From contig NZ_CP108106.1 in the NCBI RefSeq assembly GCF_041435195.1, forward strand, positions 2,914,001-2,978,000: 64,000 nt of DNA, in the 5' to 3' direction. The stretch's first letter is position 1. Every line of letters starts with the position of its first letter. The translations under genes and the position numbers were made by a program. Origin of the DNA: Streptomyces sp. NBC_00224 (lineage in GTDB: Bacteria; Actinomycetota; Actinomycetes; Streptomycetales; Streptomycetaceae). This document shows positions 38,524 to 47,998 of this stretch, piece by piece. Under the pieces are notes generated by a model, which did not search any database, was not told where the DNA came from, and was given only the letters and a program-made list of their open reading frames with translations.

Positions 38524-39301
38524 GCCCGCTTCCCTCCCCCTCGGCCGCATCGGCCCCATCGGCTCCCGCGGCGTCGAGCCAGACGTATCCGGCGAGCCGC
38601 CCGGTGGTGCGGTCGCGGCGGTACGAGAAGTGGTCGTGCGATTCGAGCGTGCACACCCCGGACGCCTGCCGGTCCTTCACCCCGAGCGCCCCGAGCTGCG
38701 CGTGCACTCCGGCGGTGACGTCGACGGCCGGGGTCCCCCAGCTCGTCTCCGCCCGGGCGGCCGGCTCGGCCGCGGCGACCTCGTCCCGCATCGCCGCCGG
38801 GACCTCGTAGCACTTGCCGCAGACGGCGGGGCCGGTCCGCGCGGTGATCCGGGACGGCTCGGCGCCGAGCGAGACCATCGCCGCGACCGCCGCGGGCACC
38901 ACGCCCGCGACCATCCCGGGCCGCCCCGCGTGCGCGGCGGCCACCACCCCGGCGACCGGGTCGGCGAGGAGAACAGGTGTGCAGTCGGCGGTCAGGACCG
39001 CGAGGGCGAGCCCGCGACGAGCCGTCACCACCGCGTCCACGGCCGACACCTCTGCGCCCGGGCCCCACGGCCCGTCCACCACGGCCACGTCCGGCCCGTG
39101 CACCTGGTTCATCCAGACCACGAGGTCCGGGTCGAGCCCCAGTGCCTTCGCGGCGAGGCCGCGGTTGGTCCGGACCGCGGCGGGGTCGTCACCGACCGCG
39201 CCGCCGAGGTTGAGCTCCTCGTACGGAGCGGCGCTCACTCCGCCCCACCGGTCGGTGAAGGCGAAGTGCGCGCCGCTCACGAGGGAGTGCTGCCCTATCA
39301 C
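38510..39301 (-). CDS. pgeF: YfiH/LACC1-type purine nucleosidase-phosphorylase
   Basis: 263 residues from GTG 39301. Zinc ligands are present: His in MNQVHGPDV near 66, Cys in [10 protein letters not shown] near 104 and His in AAHAGRPGM near 122; also [12 protein letters not shown] near 155. The family was once called polyphenol oxidase or laccase and is now known for purine nucleoside phosphorylase/deaminase activity, with a suggested link to peptidoglycan editing. Start overlaps the ftsZ stop (GTGA), the usual ftsZ-ylmD order. Confidence 0.9.
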   Translation of the reverse strand: MIGQHSLVSGAHFAFTDRWGGVSAAPYEELNLGGAVGDDPAAVRTNRGLAAKALGLDPDLVVWMNQVHGPDVAVVDGPWGPGAEVSAVDAVVTARRGLALAVLTADCTPVLLADPVAGVVAAAHAGRPGMVAGVVPAAVAAMVSLGAEPSRITARTGPAVCGKCYEVPAAMRDEVAAAEPAARAETSWGTPAVDVTAGVHAQLGALGVKDRQASGVCTLESHDHFSYRRDRTTGRLAGYVWLDAAGADGADAAEGEGSGHDGP

Positions 39302-40491
39302 TTCAAGAAGTCCGGGACATCCAGCTCTTCGGCCTGGCTGTCCTGGTACGGGCGGGCCGTCGGCACCTGCGGCGGGGCGGACTCGCCGACCGGCGCCGTC
39401 TCGACCGGGGCCGGGGCCGGGGTCTCCTCACGGGCGCTCACCGTGCCGAGCCCGCCGAGCGGGCGCTCGGCGGCGCGGACCGGTGTGGGCTCGTCGCGCT
39501 TGGCGGCGGTGGAGCCCAGCACGGTGTCGCGGCGGGCGGGCGGCTGGCCGCCGTCGAACCCGGCCGCGATGACCGTGACCCGTACCTCGTCGCCGAGGGC
39601 GTCGTCGATGACCGCACCGAAGATGATGTTGGCCTCGGGGTGGGCGGCCTCGCTGACCAGCTGCGCGGCCTCGTTGATCTCGAAGAGACCGAGGTCCGAG
39701 CCACCGGAGATGGAGAGCAGCACACCGCGGGCGCCGTCGATGGACGCCTCCAGGAGCGGCGAGGAGATCGCCATCTCGGCGGCGGCCACCGCGCGGTCGT
39801 CGCCGCGCGCCGAGCCGATGCCCATGAGCGCCGAACCGGCCTCGGACATGACCGACTTGACGTCGGCGAAGTCGAGGTTGATCAGGCCCGGGGTGGTGAT
39901 CAGGTCGGTGATGCCCTGGACGCCGGAGAGCAGCACCTGGTCGGCCGACTTGAACGCGTCGAGCACGCTGACCTGGCGGTCCGAGATGGAGAGCAGCCGG
40001 TCGTTGGGGATGACGATGAGGGTGTCGACCTCTTCGCGGAGCTCGGCGATGCCGTCCTCCGCCTGGTTGGCGCGACGGCGGCCCTCGAAGGTGAACGGCC
40101 GGGTGACCACACCGATCGTGAGTGCGCCGAGCGAGCGCGCGATGTTGGCGACGACGGGTGCGCCGCCGGTGCCGGTGCCGCCGCCCTCGCCCGCGGTGAC
40201 GAAGACCATGTCGGCCCCCTTGAGGACCTCCTCGATCTCCTCGCGGTGGTCCTCTGCCGCCTTGCGCCCGACTGCCGGGTTGGCTCCGGCGCCGAGGCCG
40301 CGGGTGAGTTCACGGCCGACGTCGAGCTTGACGTCGGCGTCGCTCATCAACAGAGCTTGTGCGTCGGTGTTGATCGCGATGAACTCGACGCCCTTGAGAC
40401 CGACCTCGATCATTCGGTTGATGGCATTGACACCACCGCCGCCGACACCGATGACCTTGATGACTGCGAGGTAGTTCTGCGGTGCTGCCAC
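39298..40491 (-). CDS. ftsZ: Cell division protein FtsZ
   Basis: 397 residues. The tubulin-like GTPase core has [13 protein letters not shown] at 12, the GGGTGTG signature near 104 and [10 protein letters not shown] near 180. A variable Pro/Glu-rich linker (about 320-380) leads to the conserved tail [11 protein letters not shown], which binds SepF and FtsW partners. GTG 40491 was chosen: AGAGG lies 8 bases upstream and [16 protein letters not shown] begins there. It makes sporulation ladders and vegetative cross-walls. A long upstream region holds the developmental promoters. Confidence 0.98.
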   Translation of the reverse strand: MAAPQNYLAVIKVIGVGGGGVNAINRMIEVGLKGVEFIAINTDAQALLMSDADVKLDVGRELTRGLGAGANPAVGRKAAEDHREEIEEVLKGADMVFVTAGEGGGTGTGGAPVVANIARSLGALTIGVVTRPFTFEGRRRANQAEDGIAELREEVDTLIVIPNDRLLSISDRQVSVLDAFKSADQVLLSGVQGITDLITTPGLINLDFADVKSVMSEAGSALMGIGSARGDDRAVAAAEMAISSPLLEASIDGARGVLLSISGGSDLGLFEINEAAQLVSEAAHPEANIIFGAVIDDALGDEVRVTVIAAGFDGGQPPARRDTVLGSTAAKRDEPTPVRAAERPLGGLGTVSAREETPAPAPVETAPVGESAPPQVPTARPYQDSQAEELDVPDFLK

Positions 40492-40767
40492 GTCGAAGGC
40501 CTCTCGCCTCGAGTTACGGGTCGTCACGTGCGGGTGTCGCACGGCGACGACGAATGCCGATGTGGGACGGTCCGAACGCCGACCCGAACCCTAACGTTGA
40601 AGTTTAGGGTTACCAATGTGTCTGTTCCTTGGACTCTTCCGAACAGGACACTAAGTCGACAAGTGGCGCACGTTCAACGAACACGCCGAACCTCCCGTTT
40701 TTCTTTTCACCCTATGTGATCACCCGTAGCGATGACCAACCAGGGTGCTGGCCAGCGCATATGTGCG
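40492..40767 (-). promoter_or_regulatory. ftsZ promoter region
   Basis: 276 bases between ftsQ and ftsZ with no gene. A perfect 8-base inverted repeat AACCCTAA/TTAGGGTT lies at 40587-40594 and 40604-40611, 95-120 bases before the start. GACAC or its complement occurs at 40534-40538, 40618-40622 and 40647-40651; GACAC is the core of the WhiA motif, and ftsZ is a known target of the WhiA/WhiB pair in Streptomyces. An AT-rich tract (TTTTTCTTTTCACC) is at 40699-40712. Exact transcription starts cannot be assigned from sequence. Confidence 0.6.
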
Positions 40768-41571
40768 TCAACTCCCCGATGCCGCCGGGGCGGTGGGGGC
40801 GCTCACATCGAAGTACCGCGCTCTGGGCGCCGCTTTCATGAGGGCGACCAGCGTACGGGCCTTGAGCTCCCCCTCCTCGTCACTGCCCCACAGGACCGTA
40901 CGCCCGCGGCTCAACTCCAGGGAGACCGCGTCGTACGAGGTGACCCGGACGAGGTGGGTGTCCTTGGCTACTGCGGACGGGAGTTCGCCCGCCACCTTGA
41001 CCGCCTCGCGCACCAGTGCGTCGGCCGGAAAGCGGCGCAGCGAAGCCGAGTTGTCCGGATTCAGGTCAAGCAGCGGTACGTGCGCGGGCGCCTTGGCGAC
41101 CGTGGCGAACCGCACACCCTTGGCGTCCACTTCGGTGAAGTTCGCGCCTTTTTTCATCAGGAGAACGGGCTTGCGCTCGGTCACGTCGAGCGTGATGCCG
41201 TGCGGCCAGGAGCGGCCGACCTCCACCGAGTCCAGCCGCGGCAGTTTGCGCAGCAGCCGGGCCTCGATCGCCCCCGTGTCGACCGAGACCAGCGGGGAGC
41301 CGACCGGAACGGCCGCCACCGCCTCGACCTCGGCGGGGGTGAGCACCTCGGTGCCGGTGGTTTCCACCTGTTCGACCCGCAGCCAGGTGGAGCCGTACAG
41401 CACCCACACGACGGCCGCGCCGAGGACGACGGCCGTGGCCAGAATCAGCAGCAGCCGGCGCCGGGCGGGCAGGCGCAGCCGCAGCCGTCCCGCGCCGGGG
41501 CGGCGGGGGCCGGACGGGCCGGACTTCTTCGCCTGTCCCGCTCCGCGTCGAGCGGTCGCCTGTCCGGCCAC
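40768..41571 (-). CDS. ftsQ: Cell division protein FtsQ
   Basis: 267 residues from GTG 41571. A basic N-terminal tail of about 38 residues precedes one membrane segment (LLLILATAVVLGAAVVWVLY near 40-59). The extracytoplasmic POTRA domain (VEQVETTGTEVLTPAEVEA near 66) and the FtsQ/DivIB beta domain follow. It links FtsL and the septal synthase. It comes 24 bases after murG and ends before the long ftsZ promoter region. Confidence 0.93.
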   Translation of the reverse strand: MAGQATARRGAGQAKKSGPSGPRRPGAGRLRLRLPARRRLLLILATAVVLGAAVVWVLYGSTWLRVEQVETTGTEVLTPAEVEAVAAVPVGSPLVSVDTGAIEARLLRKLPRLDSVEVGRSWPHGITLDVTERKPVLLMKKGANFTEVDAKGVRFATVAKAPAHVPLLDLNPDNSASLRRFPADALVREAVKVAGELPSAVAKDTHLVRVTSYDAVSLELSRGRTVLWGSDEEGELKARTLVALMKAAPRARYFDVSAPTAPAASGS

Positions 41572-41595
41572 GGTCCCCTGCCTTCTGCCGCTCCG

Positions 41596-42681
41596 TCAGC
41601 GTGCGGCGATCGCCTCGTACACCATGCCGACGAGCAGGTCGTCGGCGTCCCGGCGGCCGAACTCGGAGGCGGCGCGGGACATCTCGTACAGCCGGTGCGG
41701 GTCGGCGAGCACGGGCAGGACCTGGTCCTGCACCCACCCGGGGGTGAGCTCGGCGTCGTCGACCAGCAGACCGCCGCCCGCCTTCACCACCGGCTGGGCG
41801 TTCAGCCGCTGTTCGCCGTTGCCGATCGGCAGCGGTACGTAGGCGGCGGGCAGCCCGACGGCGGAGAGTTCGGCGACGGTCATCGCGCCCGCGCGGCAGA
41901 GCATCATGTCGGCCGCGGCGTACGCGAGATCCATCCGGTCCACGTACGGTACCGGGATGTACGGTGGCATTCCGGGCATGTTGTCGACGCGCGGCACTTC
42001 GTTCTTCGGGCCGACCGCGTGCAGGATCTGGATGCCGGAGCGCTGGAGCACCGGAGCGACCTGCTGGATCACCTCGTTGAGGCGGCGGGCGCCCTGCGAG
42101 CCGCCGGAGACCAGCAGCGTCGGCAGGTTGGGGTCCAGGCCGAACGCGGCGCGCGCCTCGGGGCGGACCCGGGCGCGGTCGAGGGTGGCGATGGAGTACC
42201 GCAGCGGGATCCCGATGTAGCGGGCGCCCCGCAGCTTGCTGTCGGGGGTGGCGACGGCCACACCGGCCGCGTACCGCGAGCCGATCTTGTTGGCGAGGCC
42301 GGGGCGGGCGTTGGCCTCGTGGACCACGATCGGCACCCCGAGCCGCTTGGCGGCCAGATAGCCGGGCAGCGCCACATAGCCGCCGAAGCCGACGACGCAG
42401 TCCGCCTTGGTGCGCTCCAGGATCTGCTCGGCGGCCTTGATGGTGCCGCGCAGCCGGCCCGGGACCGTGATCAGTTCGGGGGTGGGCCTGCGGGGCAGCG
42501 GGACGGCCGGGATGAGCGCGAGTTCATAGCCCCGCTCGGGGACCAGCCGCGTCTCCAGGCCTTTCTCCGTGCCGAGGGCCGTGATCCCCACGGTCGGGTC
42601 CTGCCTGCGCAGGGCGTCCGCGAGGGCGAGCGCGGGCTCGATGTGGCCGGCGGTCCCCCCACCGGCGAGTACGACATGCAC
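41596..42681 (-). CDS. murG: UDP-GlcNAc:undecaprenyl-PP-MurNAc-pentapeptide transferase
   Basis: 361 residues, GT28 family. It adds GlcNAc to lipid I to make lipid II at the inner face of the membrane. Glycine-rich loops VVLAGGGTAGHIEPALA at the N-terminus and VSGGSQGARRLNE near 190 are present, and LCRAGAMTVAELSAVGLPA near 262 is the donor-binding signature. Start at the ATG 42681, 6 bases after the ftsW stop. Confidence 0.96.
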   Translation of the reverse strand: MHVVLAGGGTAGHIEPALALADALRRQDPTVGITALGTEKGLETRLVPERGYELALIPAVPLPRRPTPELITVPGRLRGTIKAAEQILERTKADCVVGFGGYVALPGYLAAKRLGVPIVVHEANARPGLANKIGSRYAAGVAVATPDSKLRGARYIGIPLRYSIATLDRARVRPEARAAFGLDPNLPTLLVSGGSQGARRLNEVIQQVAPVLQRSGIQILHAVGPKNEVPRVDNMPGMPPYIPVPYVDRMDLAYAAADMMLCRAGAMTVAELSAVGLPAAYVPLPIGNGEQRLNAQPVVKAGGGLLVDDAELTPGWVQDQVLPVLADPHRLYEMSRAASEFGRRDADDLLVGMVYEAIAAR

Positions 42682-42687
42682 CGAAAT

Positions 42688-44037
42688 TCACCGCTCTCCG
42701 GACGGACGCTTCTTGACGCGCCGTCTCATCGACTTCCAACTCACCCGAGGCTGCCGCATGGCCAGCGCCGCCCGCGCCGCGGGGTCGTCCCGCGCGAACG
42801 CGATCAGCAGCCCCACGGCGAACATGGTCGGCAGCAGCGCGGACCCACCGTAGGAGAACAGCGGGAGCGGGACACCGGCGATCGGCAGCAGGCCGAGCAC
42901 CGCACCGATGTTGATCACGGCCTGGGCCACGATCCAGGTGGTCACACCTCCCGCGGCGTACCTCACGAAGGGGTCCTCCGTGCGTCCGGCCACGCGGATA
43001 CCCGCATAGCCTAGAGCCGCGAACAGGGCGAGCACCGACAGTGTGCCCGCCAGGCCCAGTTCCTCACCGGTGATGGCGAAGATGAAGTCGGTGTGCGGTT
43101 CGGGGAGTTGACCCCATTTTTCCACACTCGCGCCCAGCCCGGAACCGAACCATCCGCCCGAGGCGAGGGCGTAGATTCCATGGACCGCCTGCCAGCACTG
43201 GTCCTGCGGGCCGGGGTCGGTGGCCCCGATGCAGGCGAGCCGGCCCATCCGGTTGGGGCTGGTCTTGATGAGGAGCACCGCGATGGTTCCGGCCACCGCG
43301 AGGACGCCCCCGAAGAGCCGGGTGGGGGCCCCGGCGAGCCAGAGCAGTCCGAAGAGGATCGCGCAGAGGATGATCGCGGTGCCCATGTCGCCGCCGAGCA
43401 TGATCAGCCCGAGCAGCAGGAACGCCACCGGGACCAGCGGCACCAGCATGTGCTTCCACTGGGTGAGCAACCGTTTGTCCTGCTTGCGGGCGAGCAGGTC
43501 GGCGCCCCACAGGATCAGCGCCAGCTTGCCGAACTCGCTGGGCTGGAGCTGGAACGGGCCGCCCAGATAGATCCAGTTCTGGTTGCCGTTGACCGACATC
43601 CCTATCCCGGGGATCTGCACCAGGACCATCAGGAAGACGGTGACCATCAGCATCGGGTACGAGAGCGCCCGGTGCAGCTTGGCGGGCATCCGGGCGGCCG
43701 CGAACATCAGGGCGCCGCCGATCATGGCGGCGAGGAACTGCTTGCGGAAGAAGTACGAGGCCGGCAGCGACAGTTCCAGGGCCTTGATCATCGAGGCCGA
43801 GTAGACCATCACCAGACCGAGCACGGTGATCAGCAGCGCGCTGCCGAGGATCAGGTAGTACGCGGTGAGCGGCCGGTCCCAGGCCCGCCTGGCCCGCTCG
43901 AACAGCCGCCGCGGGCCGCCGCCCCGGGGTCGTGACGGGGTGCCGCTCGAACCGCCGCGCCCGGCCGCGGGACGGCGTACGGACCCGGCGGCACGGCTGC
44001 GCAGGACGAGCCCGGGCGGGGTCGCTTCGGCCGGCAT
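42688..44037 (-). CDS. ftsW: SEDS peptidoglycan glycosyltransferase FtsW
   Basis: 449 residues with a basic cytoplasmic N-terminus of about 55 residues and ten membrane segments. The SEDS signature is seen in NGNQNWIYLGGPFQLQPSEFGKLAL in part near residue 150 and in GLPIAGVPLPLFSYGGSAL-like LLPIAGVPLPLFSYGG near 395. The conserved catalytic Asp is probably in PHTDFIFAITGEELG near 325. It polymerises lipid II with FtsI at septa. Confidence 0.95.
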   Translation of the reverse strand: MPAEATPPGLVLRSRAAGSVRRPAAGRGGSSGTPSRPRGGGPRRLFERARRAWDRPLTAYYLILGSALLITVLGLVMVYSASMIKALELSLPASYFFRKQFLAAMIGGALMFAAARMPAKLHRALSYPMLMVTVFLMVLVQIPGIGMSVNGNQNWIYLGGPFQLQPSEFGKLALILWGADLLARKQDKRLLTQWKHMLVPLVPVAFLLLGLIMLGGDMGTAIILCAILFGLLWLAGAPTRLFGGVLAVAGTIAVLLIKTSPNRMGRLACIGATDPGPQDQCWQAVHGIYALASGGWFGSGLGASVEKWGQLPEPHTDFIFAITGEELGLAGTLSVLALFAALGYAGIRVAGRTEDPFVRYAAGGVTTWIVAQAVINIGAVLGLLPIAGVPLPLFSYGGSALLPTMFAVGLLIAFARDDPAARAALAMRQPRVSWKSMRRRVKKRPSGER

Positions 44038-44097
44038 GTGTGCTGTCCCCTCCAGTCGTGCCCGGCGCCGCCGGTCCGCGGGACGGGTCCCGGCCGG

Positions 44098-45513
44098 TCA
44101 GGCGCGCTCGGCTGCGAGCTCGCGGACCGCTTCCGCGAAGGCCTCGCCGCGCTTGTTGTAGTTGGTGAACATGTCCATCGAGGCGCAGGCCGGGGCCAGC
44201 AGGACCGTGTCCCCGGGCTTCGCGAGACCGGCCGCTTCGCGGACCGCCGCGGACATCGCCCCAGTGTCGGTCCGGCCGACGTCGACCACCGGTACCTCGG
44301 GGGCGTGTCGCGCCAGCGCTTCGGCGATCAGGTGGCGCTCGGCGCCGATCAGGACGACCCCGCGCAGCCGCTTGGCCGACCTCTGGACGAGCTCGTCGAA
44401 GGACGCGCCCTTGGCGAGGCCCCCGGCGATCCAGACGATCGGCTCGTAGGAGGCCAGGGACGCCTCGGCGGCGTGCGTGTTGGTCGCCTTGGAGTCGTCC
44501 ACGTACGCGACCTCGTCCACGTCCGCGACGTGCGCGATGCGGTGGGCGTCGGGGCGGAAGGCCCGCAGCCCGTCCCGTACGGCCTTGGGCTCCACGCCGA
44601 AGGCGCGGGCCAGCGCGGCCGCCGCGAGGGCGTTGGCGATGTTGTGGGGCGCGGGCGGGTTGACGTCCGCGACCTCGGCCAGCTCCTGCGCGTTCTTCTG
44701 CCGGTTGGTGACGAAGGCGCGGTCGACCAGGATGCCGTCCACGACGCCGAGCTGGGAGGGGCCGGGGGTGCCGAGGGTGAAGCCGATCGCCCGGCAGCCC
44801 TCCTCGACATCGGCCTCGCGGACCAGGTCCTCGGTGGCCGGGTCGGCCACGTTGTAGACGCAGGCGACGGTGTTGCCCTCGTAGATCCGGCCCTTGTCGG
44901 CCGCGTACGCCTCCATGGAGCCGTGCCAGTCGAGGTGGTCCGGGGCCAGGTTGAGCACGGCGGCCGAGTGGGCGCGCAGCGAGGGCGCCCAGTGCAGCTG
45001 GTAGCTGGAGAGCTCCACGGCGAGTACGTCGTACGTCTCCTCGCCGAGCACCACGTCGACGATCGGCGTGCCGATGTTGCCGACGGCGGCGGTGCGCAGG
45101 CCCGCCGCGCGCAGGATCGACGCCAGCATCTGGGTGGTGGTGGTCTTGCCGTTGGTGCCGGTGATCGCCAGCCACGGCGCCGCGTTCTCGCCGCGCAGCT
45201 GCCAGGCGATCTCCACGTCCCCGACCACGTCCACGCCCGCCTCGGCGGCGGCCGCGAACAGCGGGGAGTCGGGCTTCCAGCCGGGCGAGGTGACGACCAG
45301 ACCGGTCCCCTCGGGCAGCGTTTCCGCGTCCCCGAGGCGGACGGAGATACCTTCCTCCGCCAGTTCGGCCGCGCGCTCCCGGTGCGTACCGGAGTCACCG
45401 CCGTCCACGACCGTCACCACGGCGCCGAGACCGGCCAGGGCGCGGGCGGCGCTGATGCCGCTCACCCCGAGACCGGCGACGGTGATCCGCCTGCCCTGCC
45501 AGCTCTGACTCAC
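44098..45513 (-). CDS. murD: UDP-N-acetylmuramoylalanine-D-glutamate ligase
   Basis: 471 residues from GTG 45513, which overlaps the mraY stop (GTGA). An ATG at 45528 would add five residues and overlap mraY by 19 bases; neither has a strong ribosome site. An N-terminal Rossmann domain ([17 protein letters not shown]) is followed by the ATP loop [14 protein letters not shown] near 120. The central domain carries [16 protein letters not shown] near 182, and the C-terminal domain [15 protein letters not shown] near 325. It adds D-Glu to UDP-MurNAc-Ala. Confidence 0.94.
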   Translation of the reverse strand: MSQSWQGRRITVAGLGVSGISAARALAGLGAVVTVVDGGDSGTHRERAAELAEEGISVRLGDAETLPEGTGLVVTSPGWKPDSPLFAAAAEAGVDVVGDVEIAWQLRGENAAPWLAITGTNGKTTTTQMLASILRAAGLRTAAVGNIGTPIVDVVLGEETYDVLAVELSSYQLHWAPSLRAHSAAVLNLAPDHLDWHGSMEAYAADKGRIYEGNTVACVYNVADPATEDLVREADVEEGCRAIGFTLGTPGPSQLGVVDGILVDRAFVTNRQKNAQELAEVADVNPPAPHNIANALAAAALARAFGVEPKAVRDGLRAFRPDAHRIAHVADVDEVAYVDDSKATNTHAAEASLASYEPIVWIAGGLAKGASFDELVQRSAKRLRGVVLIGAERHLIAEALARHAPEVPVVDVGRTDTGAMSAAVREAAGLAKPGDTVLLAPACASMDMFTNYNKRGEAFAEAVRELAAERA

Positions 45514-46580
45514 TTGTCGGCTGCCCATCCCGCGTAGAAGAGACCCAGACCCACGATGACGCACATGCCCTGGATGATCCAGAATCTCACCACCACAAGG
45601 ACTTCGGACCAGCCCTTGAGTTCGAAGTGGTGCTGGAGCGGGGCCATTCGGAAGACGCGCTTTCCGGTCATCTTGAACGAGCCGACCTGGATGACCACCG
45701 ACATGGTGATCATCACGAAGAGGCCGCCGAGCAGCGCGATCAGGAACTCGGTGCGCGAGCAGATCGCGAGACCGGCGAGCGCGCCGCCGAGCGCGAGCGA
45801 ACCGGTGTCGCCCATGAAGATCTTGGCGGGCGAGGTGTTCCACCACAGGAAGCCGAAGCAGGAGCCCATCAGGGCCGAGGCGACCACCGCGAGGTCCAGC
45901 GGATCGCGCACCTCGAAGCAGGCGTTGGGGTTGGTCAGGGTCTGCGCGTTGGCGCAGGACTCCTGGAACTGCCACAGCCCGATGAAGGTGTACGCGCCGA
46001 AGACCATCACCGACGCGCCGGTGGCCAGGCCGTCCAGACCGTCCGTCAGGTTCACGCCGTTGGACATGGCGAGAATCATGAACAGCGCCCAGATCACGAA
46101 CAGGACGGGGCCGATGGACCAGCCGAAGTCCGTGATGAAGGAGAGCTTGGTGGAGGCCGGGGTGTTGCCCCGCTTGTCCGCGAACTGGAGCGCCAGGACC
46201 GCGAAGGCGATGCCGACGATCAGCTGTCCGGCCATCTTCGCCTTGGCCCGCAGACCGAGCGAACGCTGCTTGACGATCTTGATGTAGTCGTCAAGGAAGC
46301 CGACCACACCCATGCCCGCGGTCAGGAAGAGCACCAGCAGACCCGAGAAGGTCGGGTCCTCGCTGGTGATCACCTTCGTGGCGGCGTACGCGATGAGCGT
46401 GGCCAGGATGAAGGCGATGCCGCCCATGGTGGGCGTGCCCTTCTTGCCGGCGTGGCCGCGCGGGCCGTCGTCGCGGATGAACTGGCCGTAGCCCTTGCGG
46501 GCGAGCAGCTTGATGAGCAACGGGGTGCCGACCAGGGTCAGGAAGAGACCGATGGCTCCCGCGAAGAGGATCTGCCTCAT
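45510..46580 (-). CDS. mraY: Phospho-MurNAc-pentapeptide transferase
   Basis: 356 residues with ten membrane segments. Signature loops are [16 protein letters not shown] near residue 41, GFLDDYIKI near 97 and [16 protein letters not shown] near 172 with the catalytic Asp pair. It transfers phospho-MurNAc-pentapeptide to undecaprenyl phosphate to make lipid I. The ATG overlaps the murF stop by 4 bases. Confidence 0.97.
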   Translation of the reverse strand: MRQILFAGAIGLFLTLVGTPLLIKLLARKGYGQFIRDDGPRGHAGKKGTPTMGGIAFILATLIAYAATKVITSEDPTFSGLLVLFLTAGMGVVGFLDDYIKIVKQRSLGLRAKAKMAGQLIVGIAFAVLALQFADKRGNTPASTKLSFITDFGWSIGPVLFVIWALFMILAMSNGVNLTDGLDGLATGASVMVFGAYTFIGLWQFQESCANAQTLTNPNACFEVRDPLDLAVVASALMGSCFGFLWWNTSPAKIFMGDTGSLALGGALAGLAICSRTEFLIALLGGLFVMITMSVVIQVGSFKMTGKRVFRMAPLQHHFELKGWSEVLVVVRFWIIQGMCVIVGLGLFYAGWAADK

Positions 46581-47998
46581 CGGGCGGCGACCTCGCCCTC
46601 GACGCCACCGTCGAGCAGCGCGAGTGCCACCCGTTCCAGGCCGATCGACCGCGATGCCTTCACCAGCACGACGTCTCCCGGGCGCAGTTCACTGCGCAGC
46701 AGGTCGACGGCCGCCTGTGCGTCGGACACGTGCACCGACTCCTCACCCCACGAACCCTCGTTATATGCGCCCAGTTGCAGCCAGGACGCTTCCCGGTCCC
46801 CGACTGCCACGAGCTTGCTGACGTTGAGCCGGACGGCGAGCCGTCCGACCGCGTCGTGCTCGGCGAGCGATTCGTCGCCGAGCTCGGCCATCGGACCGAG
46901 CACCGCCCACGTACGTCCCCCTTTTGCCCGTGAGGCCTTGCCCATGGCCGCGAGCGCGCGCAGGGCGGCTCGCATGGACTCGGGGTTCGCGTTGTAGGCG
47001 TCGTTGACGACTGTCACTCCGTCCGGACGCTCGGTGACCTCCATGCGCCAGCGGGAGAGGGTGCCCGCCTCGGAGAGCGCGAGGGCGATCTCGTCGACAG
47101 GCATGCCCAGCTCATAGGCGACGGCGGCCGCGGCGAGCGCGTTCGACACGTGGTGCTCACCGTACAGGCGCAAGGTCACGTCGCTGCACCCGGAGGGTGT
47201 GTGAAGCTTGAAGGAGGGCTGTCCGGCTTCTGTGAGCCGGACATTCTCGGCACGTACGTCCGCGTCCTCGGCCTCGCCGAAGAGCACGACGCGCGCCTTG
47301 GTGCGCGGCGCCATGGCCCGTACGAGCGGATCGTCCGCGTTCAGCACGGCGCAGCCGTCCTGTGGCAGCACCTCCACCAACTCGCCCTTGGCCTCGGCGA
47401 TCTGCTCGCGGCCGCCGAACTCGCCGATGTGGGCGGTGCCGACGTTGAGGACGAGCCCGATCCGCGGCGGGGTCAGACCGGTCAGATAGCGGATGTGGCC
47501 GATTCCGCGCGCGCCCATCTCCAGGACCAGGTGCCGGGTTTCGGAGGTGGCGGTGAGCGCGGTCAGCGGCAGGCCGATCTCGTTGTTGAGCGAGCCCGGC
47601 GTGTAGACCGTCGGCGCGTGCCGCTGGAGCACCTGCGCGATCAGGTCCTTGGTGGAGGTCTTGCCGGAGGAGCCGGTGAGCGCCACCACGTCGGTGCCCA
47701 GGCGGCGTACGACCTCGCGGGCCAGCGCCCCGAGGGCGCCCTGGACGTCGTCGACGACGATCGCGGGCACGCCGACGGGCCGGGCGGCCAGCACGGCCAC
47801 CGCCCCCGCCTCGTACGCCACGCGCGCGTAGTCGTGGCCGTCGACGTGCTCGCCCGCGAAGGCGGCGAAGAGGGAACCGGGCGCCACTCGGCGGGAGTCG
47901 ATGACGACGGATCCGGTGACCTGGGCGGACGGATCCGGTATGTCGTACGACTGCCCGCCGACGATTTCGGCGATCTCGGCGAGGGAGAGGGCGATCAC
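46577..47998 (-). CDS. murF: UDP-MurNAc-tripeptide:D-Ala-D-Ala ligase
   Basis: 473 residues from GTG 47998. The ATP loop is [14 protein letters not shown] near 105; the central motif is [22 protein letters not shown] in part near 186, and the C-terminal [13 protein letters not shown] near 330 is typical of MurF. It completes the UDP-MurNAc-pentapeptide. The start overlaps the murE stop. Confidence 0.96.
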   Translation of the reverse strand: MIALSLAEIAEIVGGQSYDIPDPSAQVTGSVVIDSRRVAPGSLFAAFAGEHVDGHDYARVAYEAGAVAVLAARPVGVPAIVVDDVQGALGALAREVVRRLGTDVVALTGSSGKTSTKDLIAQVLQRHAPTVYTPGSLNNEIGLPLTALTATSETRHLVLEMGARGIGHIRYLTGLTPPRIGLVLNVGTAHIGEFGGREQIAEAKGELVEVLPQDGCAVLNADDPLVRAMAPRTKARVVLFGEAEDADVRAENVRLTEAGQPSFKLHTPSGCSDVTLRLYGEHHVSNALAAAAVAYELGMPVDEIALALSEAGTLSRWRMEVTERPDGVTVVNDAYNANPESMRAALRALAAMGKASRAKGGRTWAVLGPMAELGDESLAEHDAVGRLAVRLNVSKLVAVGDREASWLQLGAYNEGSWGEESVHVSDAQAAVDLLRSELRPGDVVLVKASRSIGLERVALALLDGGVEGEVAAR

